Positions 36,561 through 46,536 of a stretch of 64,000 bases of DNA are shown piece by piece. Both the position numbers and the translations under genes were made by a program. Within the stretch, counting starts at the first letter, position 1. The number at the start of each line of letters is the position of its first letter. The notes under the pieces were generated by a model. It made no database searches and had not been told where the DNA came from. It saw nothing but the letters and a program-made list of their open reading frames with translations. Source of the DNA: Rhodocyclaceae bacterium (GTDB taxonomy: Bacteria > Pseudomonadota > Gammaproteobacteria > Burkholderiales > Rhodocyclaceae); the NCBI GenBank assembly GCA_028713915.1, contig JAQTNK010000004.1:89499-153498 (forward strand). Reading direction: 5' to 3'.

Positions 36561-37883
36561 ATGCGAATTTCCACCAGCATGATCTACGAAAGCGGCGTCG
36601 CGGGGATGCAGAAGAAGACCAGCGACCTGTTGAACGTCCAGCAGCAGATGGCGACGGGGCGGCGCATCCTGACGCCGTCCGATGACCCGGTAGCCGCGGC
36701 CCAGGCCCTGCAAGTCTCGCAGAGCCTGGACATCAACACCCAGTACATGAGCAACCAGCAGACCGCCACGAGTGCCCTCTCGCTCTCGGAGAGCCAGTTG
36801 CAGAGCAGCGGCGACGTGCTGACGCAGGTTCGCCAATTGACCGCACAGTTGGGCAATGCGTCGCTGTCCGATAGCGACAGGCGCAGCATCGCCACGCAGT
36901 TGCGGCAGGACTTCAGCCAGTTGATGGGCGTTGCCAACCAGCAAGACGCCACGGGGAATTATCTCTATTCGGGATTTCGCGGCGACACCCCGCCGTTCAC
37001 CGGTTCCGTCGATACCGGCGTGACGTACAACGGCGACAACGGGCAGCGCCAATTGCAGGTAACGGCGTCGCAGTCCGTCGCCATCAGCGATTCGGGCCAG
37101 AGCATTTTCCTCGTCGGTCAGGACGCCAGCGTGCCGTTCGCGACGGCTGCCGACCCGCTCAACAAGAGCCCCGCGACCATCGGCGCGGCGACGGTGAGCG
37201 ATCAGACCAAATGGAGCGCGGCGACGAACGACAAGAACTACACGATCAAGTTCGCCACCGACAATTCCGCGGCCCCGCCGCTGACGACTTACGACGTCGT
37301 CGATGACAAGGGCAATTCCGTGCTGAACGGCGGCGCGCCTTCCGCGCTGGCGGCATCGGGCGGCGCGTACACGGGTTCCCGTTTTCCCGGCACCTATCAG
37401 GCCGGAACGCCGATCGACTTGAAGAGCATTGTTCCCGGCGCCGGCGAAGACCTGGGCGCCAGCGTCACCATCAACGGCACTCCCGCCAACGGCGATACCT
37501 TCACGATTCGCCCGAGCGCGCCCACCAGCATCTTCACCACCCTCGCCAAAATCATCAACGCCGCGGAAACGCCGACGACGAGCACGTCGTCGGGGAATAC
37601 GGCCCTGAGCCAGGCGGTGGCCGCCGGCCTGAGCAATATCGATTCCGCTCAAAACAACATCCTCACCGTGACGGCGACCATCGGCGCCCGCATCAATCAG
37701 CTGCAGACCCTGACCACCGCGGGCGGCCAGGCCAAGCTCACTTACCAGGACCGGTTGTCGCAGCTGCAGGACCTGGACTACGCGACCGCGGTGACCAATC
37801 TCAACCAGAATCAGGTCAACCTGCAGGCGGCGGAGCAGTCCTTCACGAAAGTGACGCAACTGTCGCTGTTCAACTATTTGTGA
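36561..37883 (+). CDS. flgL: Hook-filament junction protein FlgL
   Basis: 440 residues, longer than the 317 of E. coli. The N-terminus (MRISTSMIYESGVAGMQ, LLNVQQQMATGRRILTPSDD) and C-terminus (QAAEQSFTKVTQLSLFNYL) are flagellin-like HAP3 ends. The middle holds one module with SVTINGTPANGDTFTIRP like those in FlgK. Twelve bases after flgK, probably cotranscribed. Confidence 0.96.
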   Translation: MRISTSMIYESGVAGMQKKTSDLLNVQQQMATGRRILTPSDDPVAAAQALQVSQSLDINTQYMSNQQTATSALSLSESQLQSSGDVLTQVRQLTAQLGNASLSDSDRRSIATQLRQDFSQLMGVANQQDATGNYLYSGFRGDTPPFTGSVDTGVTYNGDNGQRQLQVTASQSVAISDSGQSIFLVGQDASVPFATAADPLNKSPATIGAATVSDQTKWSAATNDKNYTIKFATDNSAAPPLTTYDVVDDKGNSVLNGGAPSALAASGGAYTGSRFPGTYQAGTPIDLKSIVPGAGEDLGASVTINGTPANGDTFTIRPSAPTSIFTTLAKIINAAETPTTSTSSGNTALSQAVAAGLSNIDSAQNNILTVTATIGARINQLQTLTTAGGQAKLTYQDRLSQLQDLDYATAVTNLNQNQVNLQAAEQSFTKVTQLSLFNYL

Positions 37884-37889
37884 GCGCGC

Positions 37890-38372
37890 ATGAGGAATGA
37901 TCCGCTTCGGCTCCTGGTGTTGCTGCCGCTCGCCGCTGCGCTGGCGGGCTGCGGCAGCTGGAAGGTGCCGACGAATCTCAGCGGCCATCTTCCGGCGAAA
38001 GGGTCCGTGGTCCCGGCAACCACCTTCAACCTGACGCCCTCGCTGTCCATCCCGCTGGAGAAGATGGTGTTCTGGGGCGCGTATGCCGGCGCCGCCTATC
38101 TGATCCTGGATCCCTGGGCACCCAACTGGGACATCGAGGAAGCGAAGTTCCCCGGCGATCACTACAAAATGTCCCTGCACATGAAGCGCTACTACGCGGG
38201 CGGAGCGGGCGAGGCGCGCGAGGTATTCCATCGCCGCGCCAGGGAACTGGTTCAGGCCGGCGGCTACGACGGCTACGAAGTCATCGAATACAGCGAGGGC
38301 CTCGAATCGTCCGTGCTCGGCTCGCGGCGCGTGGCCGAGGGCGTGATTGCGCTGACGAAGAAGGAAGACTAG
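37890..38372 (+). CDS. Predicted lipoprotein of unknown function
   Basis: 160 residues. Signal peptide MRNDPLRLLVLLPLAAALAG followed by Cys at 21 (lipobox LAGC). A hydrophobic stretch MVFWGAYAGAAYLILDPWAP lies near residues 58-77, then a charged C-terminal half (YKMSLHMKRYYAGGAGEARE, and QAGGYDGYEVIEYSEGLES). I do not recognise the family. It starts 7 bases after flgL, suggesting cotranscription and perhaps an envelope role linked to the flagellum. Its stop and the convergent fliR stop share the bases CTAG. Confidence 0.8.
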   Translation: MRNDPLRLLVLLPLAAALAGCGSWKVPTNLSGHLPAKGSVVPATTFNLTPSLSIPLEKMVFWGAYAGAAYLILDPWAPNWDIEEAKFPGDHYKMSLHMKRYYAGGAGEAREVFHRRARELVQAGGYDGYEVIEYSEGLESSVLGSRRVAEGVIALTKKED

Positions 38373-39154
38373 CCGGCGCCGGCTTTCATGATCACGGTCA
38401 TCGCTGCGAATCCCTGATCGAACAGGCGCTCCAGCGCCGCGCCGAAGTAGGGGAGCGAGATCATGGTGACGATGAAGCCGGAAACGATGGTCACCGGAAA
38501 GCCCACGGCGAACAGGTTGAGCTGGGGCGCGACGCGCGAGAGGACGCCCATGGCGATGTTGGCAATCAGCAGCGCCGCGATCAGCGGCAGGGAGAGCAGC
38601 AAGCCGGTGGAAAAAATGGTGGCGCCCCAGGCCAGGAAAGCCGAGTAGGCGGTCGCCGAAACCGCATTGGCCGACACCGGCAGCAACGTGAAGCTCTGCG
38701 CCAGCAGCGACAGCGAAAGCAGGTGGCCGTTGAGCGCCAGGAAGATCAGCGTCGCCAGCAGGCCGAACAGTTCGCCGACCACGGGCGTTTGCGAGGCGTT
38801 GAGCGGGTCGTAGAAAATGGCGAAGGAAAGGCCCATCTGCAGGCCGATCAATTGGCCCGCCATGTCCACGGCGGCGAAGACGATGCGCAAGGAAAATCCC
38901 AGCAGCAAGCCAATGACGGTCTGCCGCGCGAGAATGGCCAAGCCGGCCCACGATCCCGCCGGCACTTCCGGCATGGGCGGCAACGCCGGAACGATGGCCA
39001 GCGTGACGAGCACGCCGGCGATCAGCTTGATGCGTTCGGGAATGGCGGCATTGCCGAAGATCGGCGCAGCGAAGAAGAGGCCAAGCACCCGCGCCAGCGG
39101 GAACATCACGGCCGCCACCCAGGCGTCGAGCTGGGCGGAGGTGACGGAGATCAT
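38369..39154 (-). CDS. fliR: Flagellar export gate protein FliR
   Basis: 261 residues, about six hydrophobic segments; MISVTSAQLDAWVAAVMFPL at the N-terminus. Forms the export gate with FliP and FliQ. The start overlaps the fliQ stop as ATGA. Last gene of the fliF-to-fliR run, ending tail to tail with the lipoprotein gene. Confidence 0.96.
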   Translation of the reverse strand: MISVTSAQLDAWVAAVMFPLARVLGLFFAAPIFGNAAIPERIKLIAGVLVTLAIVPALPPMPEVPAGSWAGLAILARQTVIGLLLGFSLRIVFAAVDMAGQLIGLQMGLSFAIFYDPLNASQTPVVGELFGLLATLIFLALNGHLLSLSLLAQSFTLLPVSANAVSATAYSAFLAWGATIFSTGLLLSLPLIAALLIANIAMGVLSRVAPQLNLFAVGFPVTIVSGFIVTMISLPYFGAALERLFDQGFAAMTVIMKAGAG

Positions 39155-39420
39155 CCGATCATGCTCGGGATGGCTTCGAAAAGCCGGCGTATGTAATCGG
39201 TCATGGTGGTGATCATCCACGGGCCGGCGACGATCAGCACGATGAACGTGACGACGAGCTTGGGCACGAAGGAAAGCGTCGCCTCGTTGATCTGCGTGGC
39301 CGCCTGGAAAATGCTGACGAGCAGCCCGGTGGCCAGCGCGGCGATGAACAGCGGCGCCGATACCATCAGCATGACTTCCATGGCCTGGCGGCCGATGTCG
39401 ATGACGGTGGCGGGAGTCAT
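39151..39420 (-). CDS. fliQ: Flagellar export gate protein FliQ
   Basis: 89 residues with two transmembrane hairpin helices (AMEVMLMVSAPLFIAALATG and LVVTFIVLIVAGPWMITTM). Size and motif TQINEATLSFVPK are typical. Confidence 0.97.
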   Translation of the reverse strand: MTPATVIDIGRQAMEVMLMVSAPLFIAALATGLLVSIFQAATQINEATLSFVPKLVVTFIVLIVAGPWMITTMTDYIRRLFEAIPSMIG

Positions 39421-39436
39421 GGCGCGATCTGTCCTC

Positions 39437-40177
39437 TTAGCCGAAGCTGCGCACGAGCGAAGCGATGAGCAGGTTCCAGCCGTCGACCATGACGAACAGC
39501 ATGATCTTGAACGGCAGGGCGACGATCACCGGCGACATCATCATCATGCCCATCGACATCAGCACGGAGGCGACCACCATGTCGATGATGAGGAAGGGGA
39601 TGAAGACGATGAAGCCGATCTGGAATGCGGTCTTCAGTTCCGAGGTCACGAAGGCCGGAATCAGCACGCGCATCGGCACCTTGTCGGCCGATTCCGGCTT
39701 GGGCTGGTTGGCGACCTTGGTGAAGGTGGCGAGATCGGCGTCGCGCGTCTGCCTGAGCATGAAGGCGCGCAAAGGCACGGCGCCGCGATCGAGGGCTTCC
39801 ATGAAAGTGATCTTGTTCTCGGACAGCGGCACGTAGGCATCGGCGTAGATCTTCTCGCCGACCGGCCCCATGATGAAAAAGGTCAGGAACAGGGCCAGCC
39901 CGATCATCACCATGTTGGGCGGCGAGCTTTGCGTCCCGAGCGCCTGGCGCAGCAGGCTGAACACGATGATGATGCGCGTGAAGCTGGTCATCATCAGCAG
40001 CAACGCGGGCAGGAAAGACAGCCCCGTCATCAGCAGCAGGGTTTGAATCGACAGCGACCATTGCGTGCCGCCGCCGGGCGCCGGCGTGCTGGTTATCGCC
40101 GGCAAGGCCTGCGCGAACGCGGCGCAGGGCAGCAGTAGCGGCAGCAGGGCGACGCAAAGCCTAAGCCTGCGGCCCAT
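39437..40177 (-). CDS. fliP: Flagellar export gate protein FliP
   Basis: 246 residues with cleavable signal peptide ([20 protein letters not shown]). Motifs [20 protein letters not shown] and [20 protein letters not shown] are hallmarks. I chose the start at 40177, overlapping the fliO end by 17 bases, for the signal peptide; the frame stays open further upstream. Confidence 0.96.
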   Translation of the reverse strand: MGRRLRLCVALLPLLLPCAAFAQALPAITSTPAPGGGTQWSLSIQTLLLMTGLSFLPALLLMMTSFTRIIIVFSLLRQALGTQSSPPNMVMIGLALFLTFFIMGPVGEKIYADAYVPLSENKITFMEALDRGAVPLRAFMLRQTRDADLATFTKVANQPKPESADKVPMRVLIPAFVTSELKTAFQIGFIVFIPFLIIDMVVASVLMSMGMMMMSPVIVALPFKIMLFVMVDGWNLLIASLVRSFG

Positions 40178-40580
40178 GGCGACGCTCGGTGATGTGTTTG
40201 AGCCAACCGGCGAAATCCTTGCCGCCGTTGCCGCCGGCAGCGGCGGGGATGTCCTGGCGGGGCACCTCGGCGAGCATCGATACTTCGCCCGGCGCGACGC
40301 CAAGCACCAGCCAGGTGGAGCCGATTTCCAGCAAGACGACGCGTTCGCGCTGGCCGACGGCCGTCCCGGCAACGATGCGCATCAGGCTGGAATTCTGGCC
40401 GCGCGGATGCGTCAGCCGCTTGAGCAGCCAGAGGCTGCCGACCAGCATCGCCAGCACCACCGCCAGGCCGACCAGCATTTGCAGAAAGCTGGCGCCGGCG
40501 TCGGGCAGCGGGGCCGCTTCGGCAAGCGCCACGGACGGCAGCAGCGGCAGGAACAGGAGGGACAAACGCGTTGATCGCAT
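40161..40580 (-). CDS. fliO: Flagellar biosynthesis protein FliO
   Basis: 139 residues. Signal-like N-terminus [20 protein letters not shown], then a transmembrane helix ([20 protein letters not shown]) and the cytoplasmic domain with [20 protein letters not shown]. It assists FliP assembly. The start at 40580 fits the short hydrophobic leader. Confidence 0.93.
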   Translation of the reverse strand: MRSTRLSLLFLPLLPSVALAEAAPLPDAGASFLQMLVGLAVVLAMLVGSLWLLKRLTHPRGQNSSLMRIVAGTAVGQRERVVLLEIGSTWLVLGVAPGEVSMLAEVPRQDIPAAAGGNGGKDFAGWLKHITERRHGPQA

Positions 40581-40673
40581 GGCGTGGCGCAAGGGGTCTG
40601 AGGCTTCGCCAGCATACGGCGCGACCCGGCCTCCGATGGCCGGAACACAAGCAAAAAGGAACGGCAATTCCGC

Positions 40674-41069
40674 CTAGCGGTTCAGTTTGCGCACGCGTTC
40701 CTGCGGCGTGATGATGTCGGTCAAGCGGATGCCGAACTTGTCGTTGACGACCACCACTTCGCCCTGCGCGATCAACGTCCCGTTGACCAGGATGTCCATC
40801 GGCTCGCCGGCCAGGCCGTCAAGTTCCACCACCGAACCGTGGGCCAGCTGCAAGAGGTTGCGGATGGAAATCTTCGTGCGGCCCAATTCGACGGTTAGGT
40901 TGACGGGGATGTCGAGGATCAAGTCGAAATCGCCCGGCGGCACCGCCTTCGGGGAAGCGCCCGTCAGCTGCTCGAATATCTGCGCCGGCTGGGCTTCCGG
41001 CGCAGCCGCCTGTTCGTTCATGGCTGCGGCCCAATCGTCTTCGGAAATCTGGTTTTCCTCGTCGCTCAT
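40674..41069 (-). CDS. fliN: Flagellar switch protein FliN
   Basis: 131 residues. The N-terminal acidic extension (MSDEENQISEDDWAAAMNEQ) precedes the SpoA/surface-presentation domain (VNLTVELGRTKISIRNLLQL, then GSVVELDGLAGEPMDILVNG). Part of the C-ring with FliM and FliG. The start 41069 gives the expected family N-terminus. Confidence 0.96.
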   Translation of the reverse strand: MSDEENQISEDDWAAAMNEQAAAPEAQPAQIFEQLTGASPKAVPPGDFDLILDIPVNLTVELGRTKISIRNLLQLAHGSVVELDGLAGEPMDILVNGTLIAQGEVVVVNDKFGIRLTDIITPQERVRKLNR

Positions 41070-41080
41070 GACAACTCCTA

Positions 41081-42055
41081 TCAGTCCGTTTCCTGGGCCA
41101 GGAAGCGTTCCACTTTCAACGCGTATTGCCCCCCGCGAACGCCGTAGCGGCATTCCATGACCGGTACCCCGTCAGCCGTGGCCTTGATCTTGTCTTCGAT
41201 GACGATCGGAATGATGTCGCCGACTTTCATGGCGACGATCTGGCCGAGGGACACCGACGTCGCCGCCAGCGGCACGACCAGCTCGATCTCGGCGGCCTGC
41301 AGCTGGCGCGACAGGAGGCTGCTCCAACGCTTGTCGCTGCCGGCCTGCTCGCTGTGCATGGTGCTGTAGAGCACGTCGCGGATGGGTTCCACCATCGAAT
41401 AGGGCAGGCACAGATGCATCTCCGCCGAGTTGCCCGACAGCTCGACCGTGAACGTGACAGCGACGACGATCTCGGACGGCGTGGCGATGTTGGCGAACTG
41501 CGTGTTCATCTCCGAGCGCACGTATTCGAACTGGATCTGGTAGACCGGCTGCCAGGCCTTCTGGTATTCGGCGAAGAACACGCCGAGCAGGCCCTGGATG
41601 ATGCGCTGCTCCGTCGGCGTGAAATCGCGGCCCTCGACGCGGGTGTGGAAGCGGCCGTCGCCGCCGAACATGTTGTCCACGATCAGGAACACCAGGTTCG
41701 GATCGAAGACGACAAGCCCGGTGCCGCGCAGCGGCTTGACGGTAACGAGGTTGAGATTGGTCGGCACCACGAGATTGCGGATGAACTCGCTGTACTTCTG
41801 CACGCGGATCGGGCCGACGGAAATTTCCGTGCTGCGATGCATGTAGTTGAACAAGCCGATGCGCAACAGCCGCGCGAAGCGCTCGTTGATGAGCTCCATC
41901 GTCGGCATGCGGCCGCGGACGATGCGTTCCTGCCGCCCGAGGTCATAAGCCTTGACGCCGCCGACTTCCTCGTGCGGCGGCTCTTCGTCGGCTTCGCCGG
42001 TGACGCCCTTGAGCAGGGCATCGACCTCTTCCTGGGAGAGAAAATCCTGGCTCAT
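41081..42055 (-). CDS. fliM: Flagellar switch protein FliM
   Basis: 324 residues. The N-terminal CheY-P-binding peptide FLSQEEVDALLKGV is intact. The middle domain has RRMPTMELI-like and STEISVGPIRVQKYSEFIRN motifs, and the C-terminal SpoA domain includes LAATSVSLGQIVAMKVGDII. Receives CheY-P and changes rotation direction. Confidence 0.97.
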   Translation of the reverse strand: MSQDFLSQEEVDALLKGVTGEADEEPPHEEVGGVKAYDLGRQERIVRGRMPTMELINERFARLLRIGLFNYMHRSTEISVGPIRVQKYSEFIRNLVVPTNLNLVTVKPLRGTGLVVFDPNLVFLIVDNMFGGDGRFHTRVEGRDFTPTEQRIIQGLLGVFFAEYQKAWQPVYQIQFEYVRSEMNTQFANIATPSEIVVAVTFTVELSGNSAEMHLCLPYSMVEPIRDVLYSTMHSEQAGSDKRWSSLLSRQLQAAEIELVVPLAATSVSLGQIVAMKVGDIIPIVIEDKIKATADGVPVMECRYGVRGGQYALKVERFLAQETD

Positions 42056-42098
42056 GCCATTGGCCTAATGCTGACGCTAGCTGAAATGACCTTCGCGT

Positions 42099-42707
42099 TC
42101 ACTGAATGATGAAGGAAGTAAACAACACGGCGCGCACCGAATCGTCCGGCCCCGCTTCGTCGGCCGGCGCTGCGGCAACCTCGCCGCCGACCTTGCCTTT
42201 CCCCTTCGGCGCTATTTTCGGTCCGTCGATGATGACGTTGATTTCGTTGCGCATTTCATTCGCCAGCGTTTGGACACCCTGCGGCGTCGAGAGTTCGGAT
42301 GCTTTCTTGCCGGACATGAGCAACAGAACCTTGTGGCGAATCTCGGGCATGTACTCCTTGACGCGCTCACCGACCGGAGCGTCGACGACTCGCAGTTCTG
42401 GCGTCGCTTGCAGATAGGCTTCCTGCTGCTCTACCTGCAGCTTGACGGTGAACGGCTCGAGCTTGACGAAGACCGGCGGCGCATCGGGATGCTCCTTCTT
42501 GGCTTTCTGTTTCTCCGACACGGCGGTCTCGTCGCCAGTGTCGTCCTCGCTGGCGGAATTCTTCTTCTTGATCAGCAAATAGGCGGCGCCGCCGCCGCCC
42601 AGCACGATCACCAGGATGCCGATGACGATGAACAGCAGCAGCTTGGTATTCTTCTTTCTCGGCGGCGGGGCTTCGCCTTCGCCAGCTTCGGGTTTCTTCT
42701 CAGCCAT
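42099..42707 (-). CDS. fliL: Flagellar basal body-associated protein FliL
   Basis: 202 residues. Short cytoplasmic Lys-rich N-terminus, one transmembrane helix (LLLFIVIGILVIVLGGGGAA), an acidic linker and the periplasmic domain (VFVKLEPFTVKLQ ... LRVVDAPVGERVKEYMPEIR). The C-terminus VRAVLFTSFIIQ is typical. Supports stator function in known systems. Confidence 0.95.
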   Translation of the reverse strand: MAEKKPEAGEGEAPPPRKKNTKLLLFIVIGILVIVLGGGGAAYLLIKKKNSASEDDTGDETAVSEKQKAKKEHPDAPPVFVKLEPFTVKLQVEQQEAYLQATPELRVVDAPVGERVKEYMPEIRHKVLLLMSGKKASELSTPQGVQTLANEMRNEINVIIDGPKIAPKGKGKVGGEVAAAPADEAGPDDSVRAVLFTSFIIQ

Positions 42708-42753
42708 GCATGACTCCTTGAATCCTGATCGTCGTTATGCCGCGACGGAGCGA

Positions 42754-43950
42754 CTAGGCGAACGTGTCGACCAGGCCGTTGCCGCGTTGCAGCCATTGTG
42801 TTTGCGAAGCGCTGCTCGCCGCAATTCCCGGCAAAGCCGAACCGCCGCCGTCACCGTTGCCGGCATGGCCGCGGCGGGAATTATCGCCGTTTTCATGCGT
42901 GTCTGCCGATTGCCGGAAGGACTCGGCGCCGACTTGCGTCTGGCCGAGCGAAATGCCGGCATCCTGGAGCATTTCGCGCAGGTGCGGCATGGCGTTTTGC
43001 AGCGCATCGCGCACTAGCGGATTTGCCGATGTGAAGGTCGCATTGGCCTGGTCGCCGTTCATCGACAGGGAAACCTCGATGCGGCCCAGTTGCGGCGGAT
43101 TGAGGACCAGTTCGGCGTGGGTCTCCTGGCGCCCGACCATCCAGGTGAGTTTGTCGCCGACTTCGCGGTCCCAGCCTTGGGTGCCGACGGGCGTGGCGAT
43201 AGTGGCGCTGGCGTTCGGCGCGGCCGTCCGGGTCACGGGATGAGCGGCAGTCGCCGCCGCAGAGGCCGCGGCGTCGATGCTGGCCGCGGCATTGGTGTTG
43301 GCGGTCATGGCCGCGTTGTCGCCGGCCGTGGCGACGGCGCGATCGCGGCTGGCGGTTTGCGTCGCGCGCGCGGCATCGAGCGCGGCGGCGAAGTTGTCGG
43401 CTTGGGCGCGCGGCTTGCCGATGTCGGCAGAGCCTTCCGTATTGGCAGCCGGTTCGGCGGCAACAATTGCCGTCGCCGACATGCGCGTTCTGGCATCCGG
43501 TGTTGCCGCGGCCGCCTTGGCGGTCGCCGCGGTTGCCGGATTGCCGCTGATCGCGACAGACGCGGCCATGGCCGTGATCGTCGCCGCATCGAGGCCGTTG
43601 CCGCCTTGCGCCGGGTCCCGCGCGTCGGCGGCAGCCGCGTCGCTCTTCGCCGATGCCGGCTGGGCCGCCGCGATGTTCGCCAGCATGGATGCCAGCACCG
43701 AGGCCGCGTCGGCCGGAGCCTCAGTGGGCGCATCGGCCTTGAGCGCGGAGTCCTTGTTCGCGGCCGCAAGCGTGGCGGCCTTTCCGGCAGCCGGCTGCAT
43801 CTGGTGCTCCAGCACGGCAGCGAATGGGGCCGCCGTCGGTGCGTCGTTGCCGCTCGCCGTCGCGCCGTCAGGCTGAGGACCGGCAGGACTCGCCGAATTG
43901 GCCGCGACCGGGGCAGGGATCGGGCTAGGCGCGGCGCTCATTGCTAACAT
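42754..43950 (-). CDS. fliK: Hook-length control protein FliK
   Basis: 398 residues. A long Ala-rich disordered N-terminal ruler (about 1-255) and the C-terminal switch domain (HAELVLNPPQLGRIEVSLSM, then MPHLREMLQDAGISLGQTQV) that signals FlhB. An ATG three codons later is an alternative start. Placed after fliJ as usual. A perfect CGGCAA-N3-TTGCCG palindrome lies inside the gene (43458-43472). A second fliK-like gene is at 54261-55397. Confidence 0.94.
   Translation of the reverse strand: MLAMSAAPSPIPAPVAANSASPAGPQPDGATASGNDAPTAAPFAAVLEHQMQPAAGKAATLAAANKDSALKADAPTEAPADAASVLASMLANIAAAQPASAKSDAAAADARDPAQGGNGLDAATITAMAASVAISGNPATAATAKAAAATPDARTRMSATAIVAAEPAANTEGSADIGKPRAQADNFAAALDAARATQTASRDRAVATAGDNAAMTANTNAAASIDAAASAAATAAHPVTRTAAPNASATIATPVGTQGWDREVGDKLTWMVGRQETHAELVLNPPQLGRIEVSLSMNGDQANATFTSANPLVRDALQNAMPHLREMLQDAGISLGQTQVGAESFRQSADTHENGDNSRRGHAGNGDGGGSALPGIAASSASQTQWLQRGNGLVDTFA
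43458..43472. promoter_or_regulatory. Palindrome CGGCAA-CAA-TTGCCG inside fliK
   Basis: Perfect copy of the recurring palindrome within the coding sequence of the FliK ruler region. No promoter element recognised nearby. It may be a non-regulatory match, or an internal site. Confidence 0.4.
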
Positions 43951-44004
43951 TTAACATCCTTTGCAGACGAATCTCGTCTTCGTGGGACGCAAGAGGCATG
44001 CCAA

Positions 44005-44457
44005 CTACTTGCCGGCTAAATCCTTTTCGTGATGGCGACGCGCGGCGTGTTCGTCGAATGCCTTCTGCTCCTGCTTCGATTCGGCGTGGACGACGCGCGA
44101 TTGGTGCCGTTGCGCCAGGGTGTCGAAGGCTTTCACGCGGCCGCGCTTGTTGAGCCATTCCAGCTGGCCGGCGGCGGTACGCCGCTCCGAGGCAGCGACC
44201 ATGTCCTTGGCCTGCGCCACCGCCGCGTCGAGCCGCTCGAGGAAGGCCCGGTAGTTGTGCCAGGCGTCGCGCCCGATGCCTGTCTGGGCGGCCGCCAGGA
44301 AGCGGGTTTGGTATTCGTCCCGATATTGCTGCAGCAACTCCAGCCGTTGTGCGGCTTCCTGCTGCCCCGAGATGAGTTCGCCAAGCAGCCGCGTCGCCTC
44401 GTCCAGGCGCACCTGGGACAGGTCGAGCAGGGACTGGAGGGGAAATTGCCGTTTCAC
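44005..44457 (-). CDS. fliJ: Flagellar export chaperone/stalk protein FliJ
   Basis: 150 residues, predicted as an almost continuous coiled coil (LLDLSQVRLDEATRLLGELI, LELLQQYRDEYQTRFLAAAQ). Central stalk of the FliI ATPase ring. Between fliK and fliI as expected. Confidence 0.93.
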   Translation of the reverse strand: MKRQFPLQSLLDLSQVRLDEATRLLGELISGQQEAAQRLELLQQYRDEYQTRFLAAAQTGIGRDAWHNYRAFLERLDAAVAQAKDMVAASERRTAAGQLEWLNKRGRVKAFDTLAQRHQSRVVHAESKQEQKAFDEHAARRHHEKDLAGK

Positions 44458-44487
44458 GACTTATTGATGGCAGCAGGATGAGGAATT

Positions 44488-45891
44488 CTACGCCCGCGTT
44501 GCGAGGATGGCACGAAGTGCGGCAACGCTGCCGCCGTAGTCGGCACGCTCGGTGATCTCCTGCTGGAGAAACCGCTCCAGCTGCGGATAGAGGGCGATCG
44601 CCTGGTCGAGCAGCAGGTCCGATCCCTTGGCGTATGCGCCGACCGCGAGAAGGTCGCGGGCGCGCTGGTAGCGCGAGTACAGTTGCTTGAAAGTGCGCAC
44701 CAGTTCGAGATGGGAAGGCTCGATCAAACTGGTCATCGCGCGCGAGATCGACTGCTCGATGTCGATGGCAGGGTAATGGCCGGCATCGGCAAGATGACGC
44801 GTGAGTACGAAGTGGCCGTCGAGAATGGCGCGCGCGGCATCGGCGATGGGATCCTGCTGGTCGTCGCCTTCGGCCAGCACCGTGTAGAAGGCCGTGATGG
44901 AACCGCCGCCGACGGCGCCATTGCCGGCGCGTTCCACCAACTGCGGCAAGCGCGCGAACACCGAAGGCGGATAGCCGCGCGTCACCGGCGGCTCGCCGAC
45001 GGCCAGCGCGATCTCGCGCTGCGCCATGGCGAAACGCGTCAGCGAGTCCATGATCAGCAGCACATGCCGGCCCTGGTCGCGGAAGTGCTCGGCGATCGTC
45101 GTCGCATAGGAGGCGCCCTGCAGGCGCATCAGCGGACTGACGTCCGCCGGGCAGGCGACGACCACGGAGCGGCGCAGACCGTCGCCGCCCAGGTTCTGTT
45201 CGATGAATTCCTTGACTTCGCGGCCGCGCTCGCCGATCAACCCGACGACGATGACGTCGGCCGCGGTGTATCGCGCCATCATGCCGAGCAAGACGCTCTT
45301 GCCGACGCCCGAGCCGGCAAACAAGCCCAGGCGCTGGCCGCGTCCGACCGTCAGCAAGGCATTGATGGCGCGGATGCCGACGTCGAGGCTGCGGTCGATC
45401 GGCGCTCGCTGCAGAGGATTCAAGGGCCGGCTGACGAGCGAGCGCGCCTGCTTGGTATCGAGCGCACCCAGGCTGTCGAGCGGACGGCCGTTGCCGTCGA
45501 CGACGCGGCCGAGCAACTGGTCGCCGACCGGCAGGTGCTTGGCGCGGTCGAACGAGCGCCGGCGCAGTTCGCCGAGGTGGCCCAGGCGCGCCGGCGGCGG
45601 CGGAATTTCCAGGGGGATGACGTGAGCTCCGGGAGCGAGGCCATAGACGTCCTCGGTCGGCATCATGTACAGCTTCTCGCCGGAAAAGCCGACGACTTCG
45701 GCTTCCACGGCGCCGTCGCCGGGAATCTGGATGCGGCAGCCGGAACCCAGCGGCAGCTTGAGGCCCGATGCTTCCATCACCAGTCCGTTGATGCGCGTGA
45801 GCCGGCCGGACAACTGGAACGGGCTGGCGTCGCCTGCCTGTTCGCGGCAACCGGCGAGGAACTGGCGCCAGGCGGCGATGCTCGCGTTCAT
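44488..45891 (-). CDS. fliI: Flagellar export ATPase FliI
   Basis: 467 residues. F1-beta-like ATPase. Walker A is [20 protein letters not shown], followed by [20 protein letters not shown] and Walker B region [20 protein letters not shown]. The start at 45891 overlaps the fliH stop as ATGA; the frame is open further upstream but the FliI N-terminus fits here. Confidence 0.97.
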   Translation of the reverse strand: MNASIAAWRQFLAGCREQAGDASPFQLSGRLTRINGLVMEASGLKLPLGSGCRIQIPGDGAVEAEVVGFSGEKLYMMPTEDVYGLAPGAHVIPLEIPPPPARLGHLGELRRRSFDRAKHLPVGDQLLGRVVDGNGRPLDSLGALDTKQARSLVSRPLNPLQRAPIDRSLDVGIRAINALLTVGRGQRLGLFAGSGVGKSVLLGMMARYTAADVIVVGLIGERGREVKEFIEQNLGGDGLRRSVVVACPADVSPLMRLQGASYATTIAEHFRDQGRHVLLIMDSLTRFAMAQREIALAVGEPPVTRGYPPSVFARLPQLVERAGNGAVGGGSITAFYTVLAEGDDQQDPIADAARAILDGHFVLTRHLADAGHYPAIDIEQSISRAMTSLIEPSHLELVRTFKQLYSRYQRARDLLAVGAYAKGSDLLLDQAIALYPQLERFLQQEITERADYGGSVAALRAILATRA

Positions 45892-46535
45892 GCCGGCGGC
45901 GGCGTCCAGGCGTCGTCGATGCCGAGGCTTATGAGCACGCGCCGCCAGCGCGTTGCGACGCTGGCGTCGAGATGGCTGCCGCCCGCTTCGAGCGCGCAGT
46001 CGCCGCGGGCGAGCTTGGCGTCTTCGAGGATGCGGTGGCCGGCATGGCTCAACTGGTCGCCGAGATAGGAGCGCACCAGCGAAGCGTCGTCCGGGTTGAG
46101 ATAAATCGAGGCGTGTTGGTGCGGCAACTGGCCGAGCGCTTCGCGCACGACGTCGAGCAGCGTCTCGGGCCGCGCGCTGATCTCGCGGCACACCACCTGG
46201 CGCGCGAGTTCCAGGGCCAGGCGCAGCAGCTCGTCGGCGACGCCGCTTTCGAGTGCGGCCATGGCCTCATCCAGTTTGGCGGCGGCACGTTCGAGTCGCG
46301 CCGCCTCGTCGCGGGCCTTGGCTTGCCCTTCGCGATAGCCGGTCTGGAAGCCATCATCCTGGGCTTGCTGATAAATGCGCTCGACTTCCGCCGCCGTCGG
46401 CATCGGCACCGTCGGCTCGGGCGCAGGCGGCGGCGCCGGCTTGGCGGCGGCAGGCTTGCGCGTGGGGCCGTCGAACTCGGCCAATTCCCAGCGTTCCCAG
46501 GCGGTGAGCTTGCCTACATCGGTGACGTCGCTCAT
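45888..46535 (-). CDS. fliH: Flagellar export ATPase regulator FliH
   Basis: 215 residues. A Pro-rich N-terminus ([20 protein letters not shown]) is followed by a coiled region with [20 protein letters not shown] and the C-terminal vacuolar-ATPase-E-like domain ([20 protein letters not shown]). Links FliI to the C-ring. Confidence 0.95.
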   Translation of the reverse strand: MSDVTDVGKLTAWERWELAEFDGPTRKPAAAKPAPPPAPEPTVPMPTAAEVERIYQQAQDDGFQTGYREGQAKARDEAARLERAAAKLDEAMAALESGVADELLRLALELARQVVCREISARPETLLDVVREALGQLPHQHASIYLNPDDASLVRSYLGDQLSHAGHRILEDAKLARGDCALEAGGSHLDASVATRWRRVLISLGIDDAWTPPPA

Positions 46536-46536
46536 G

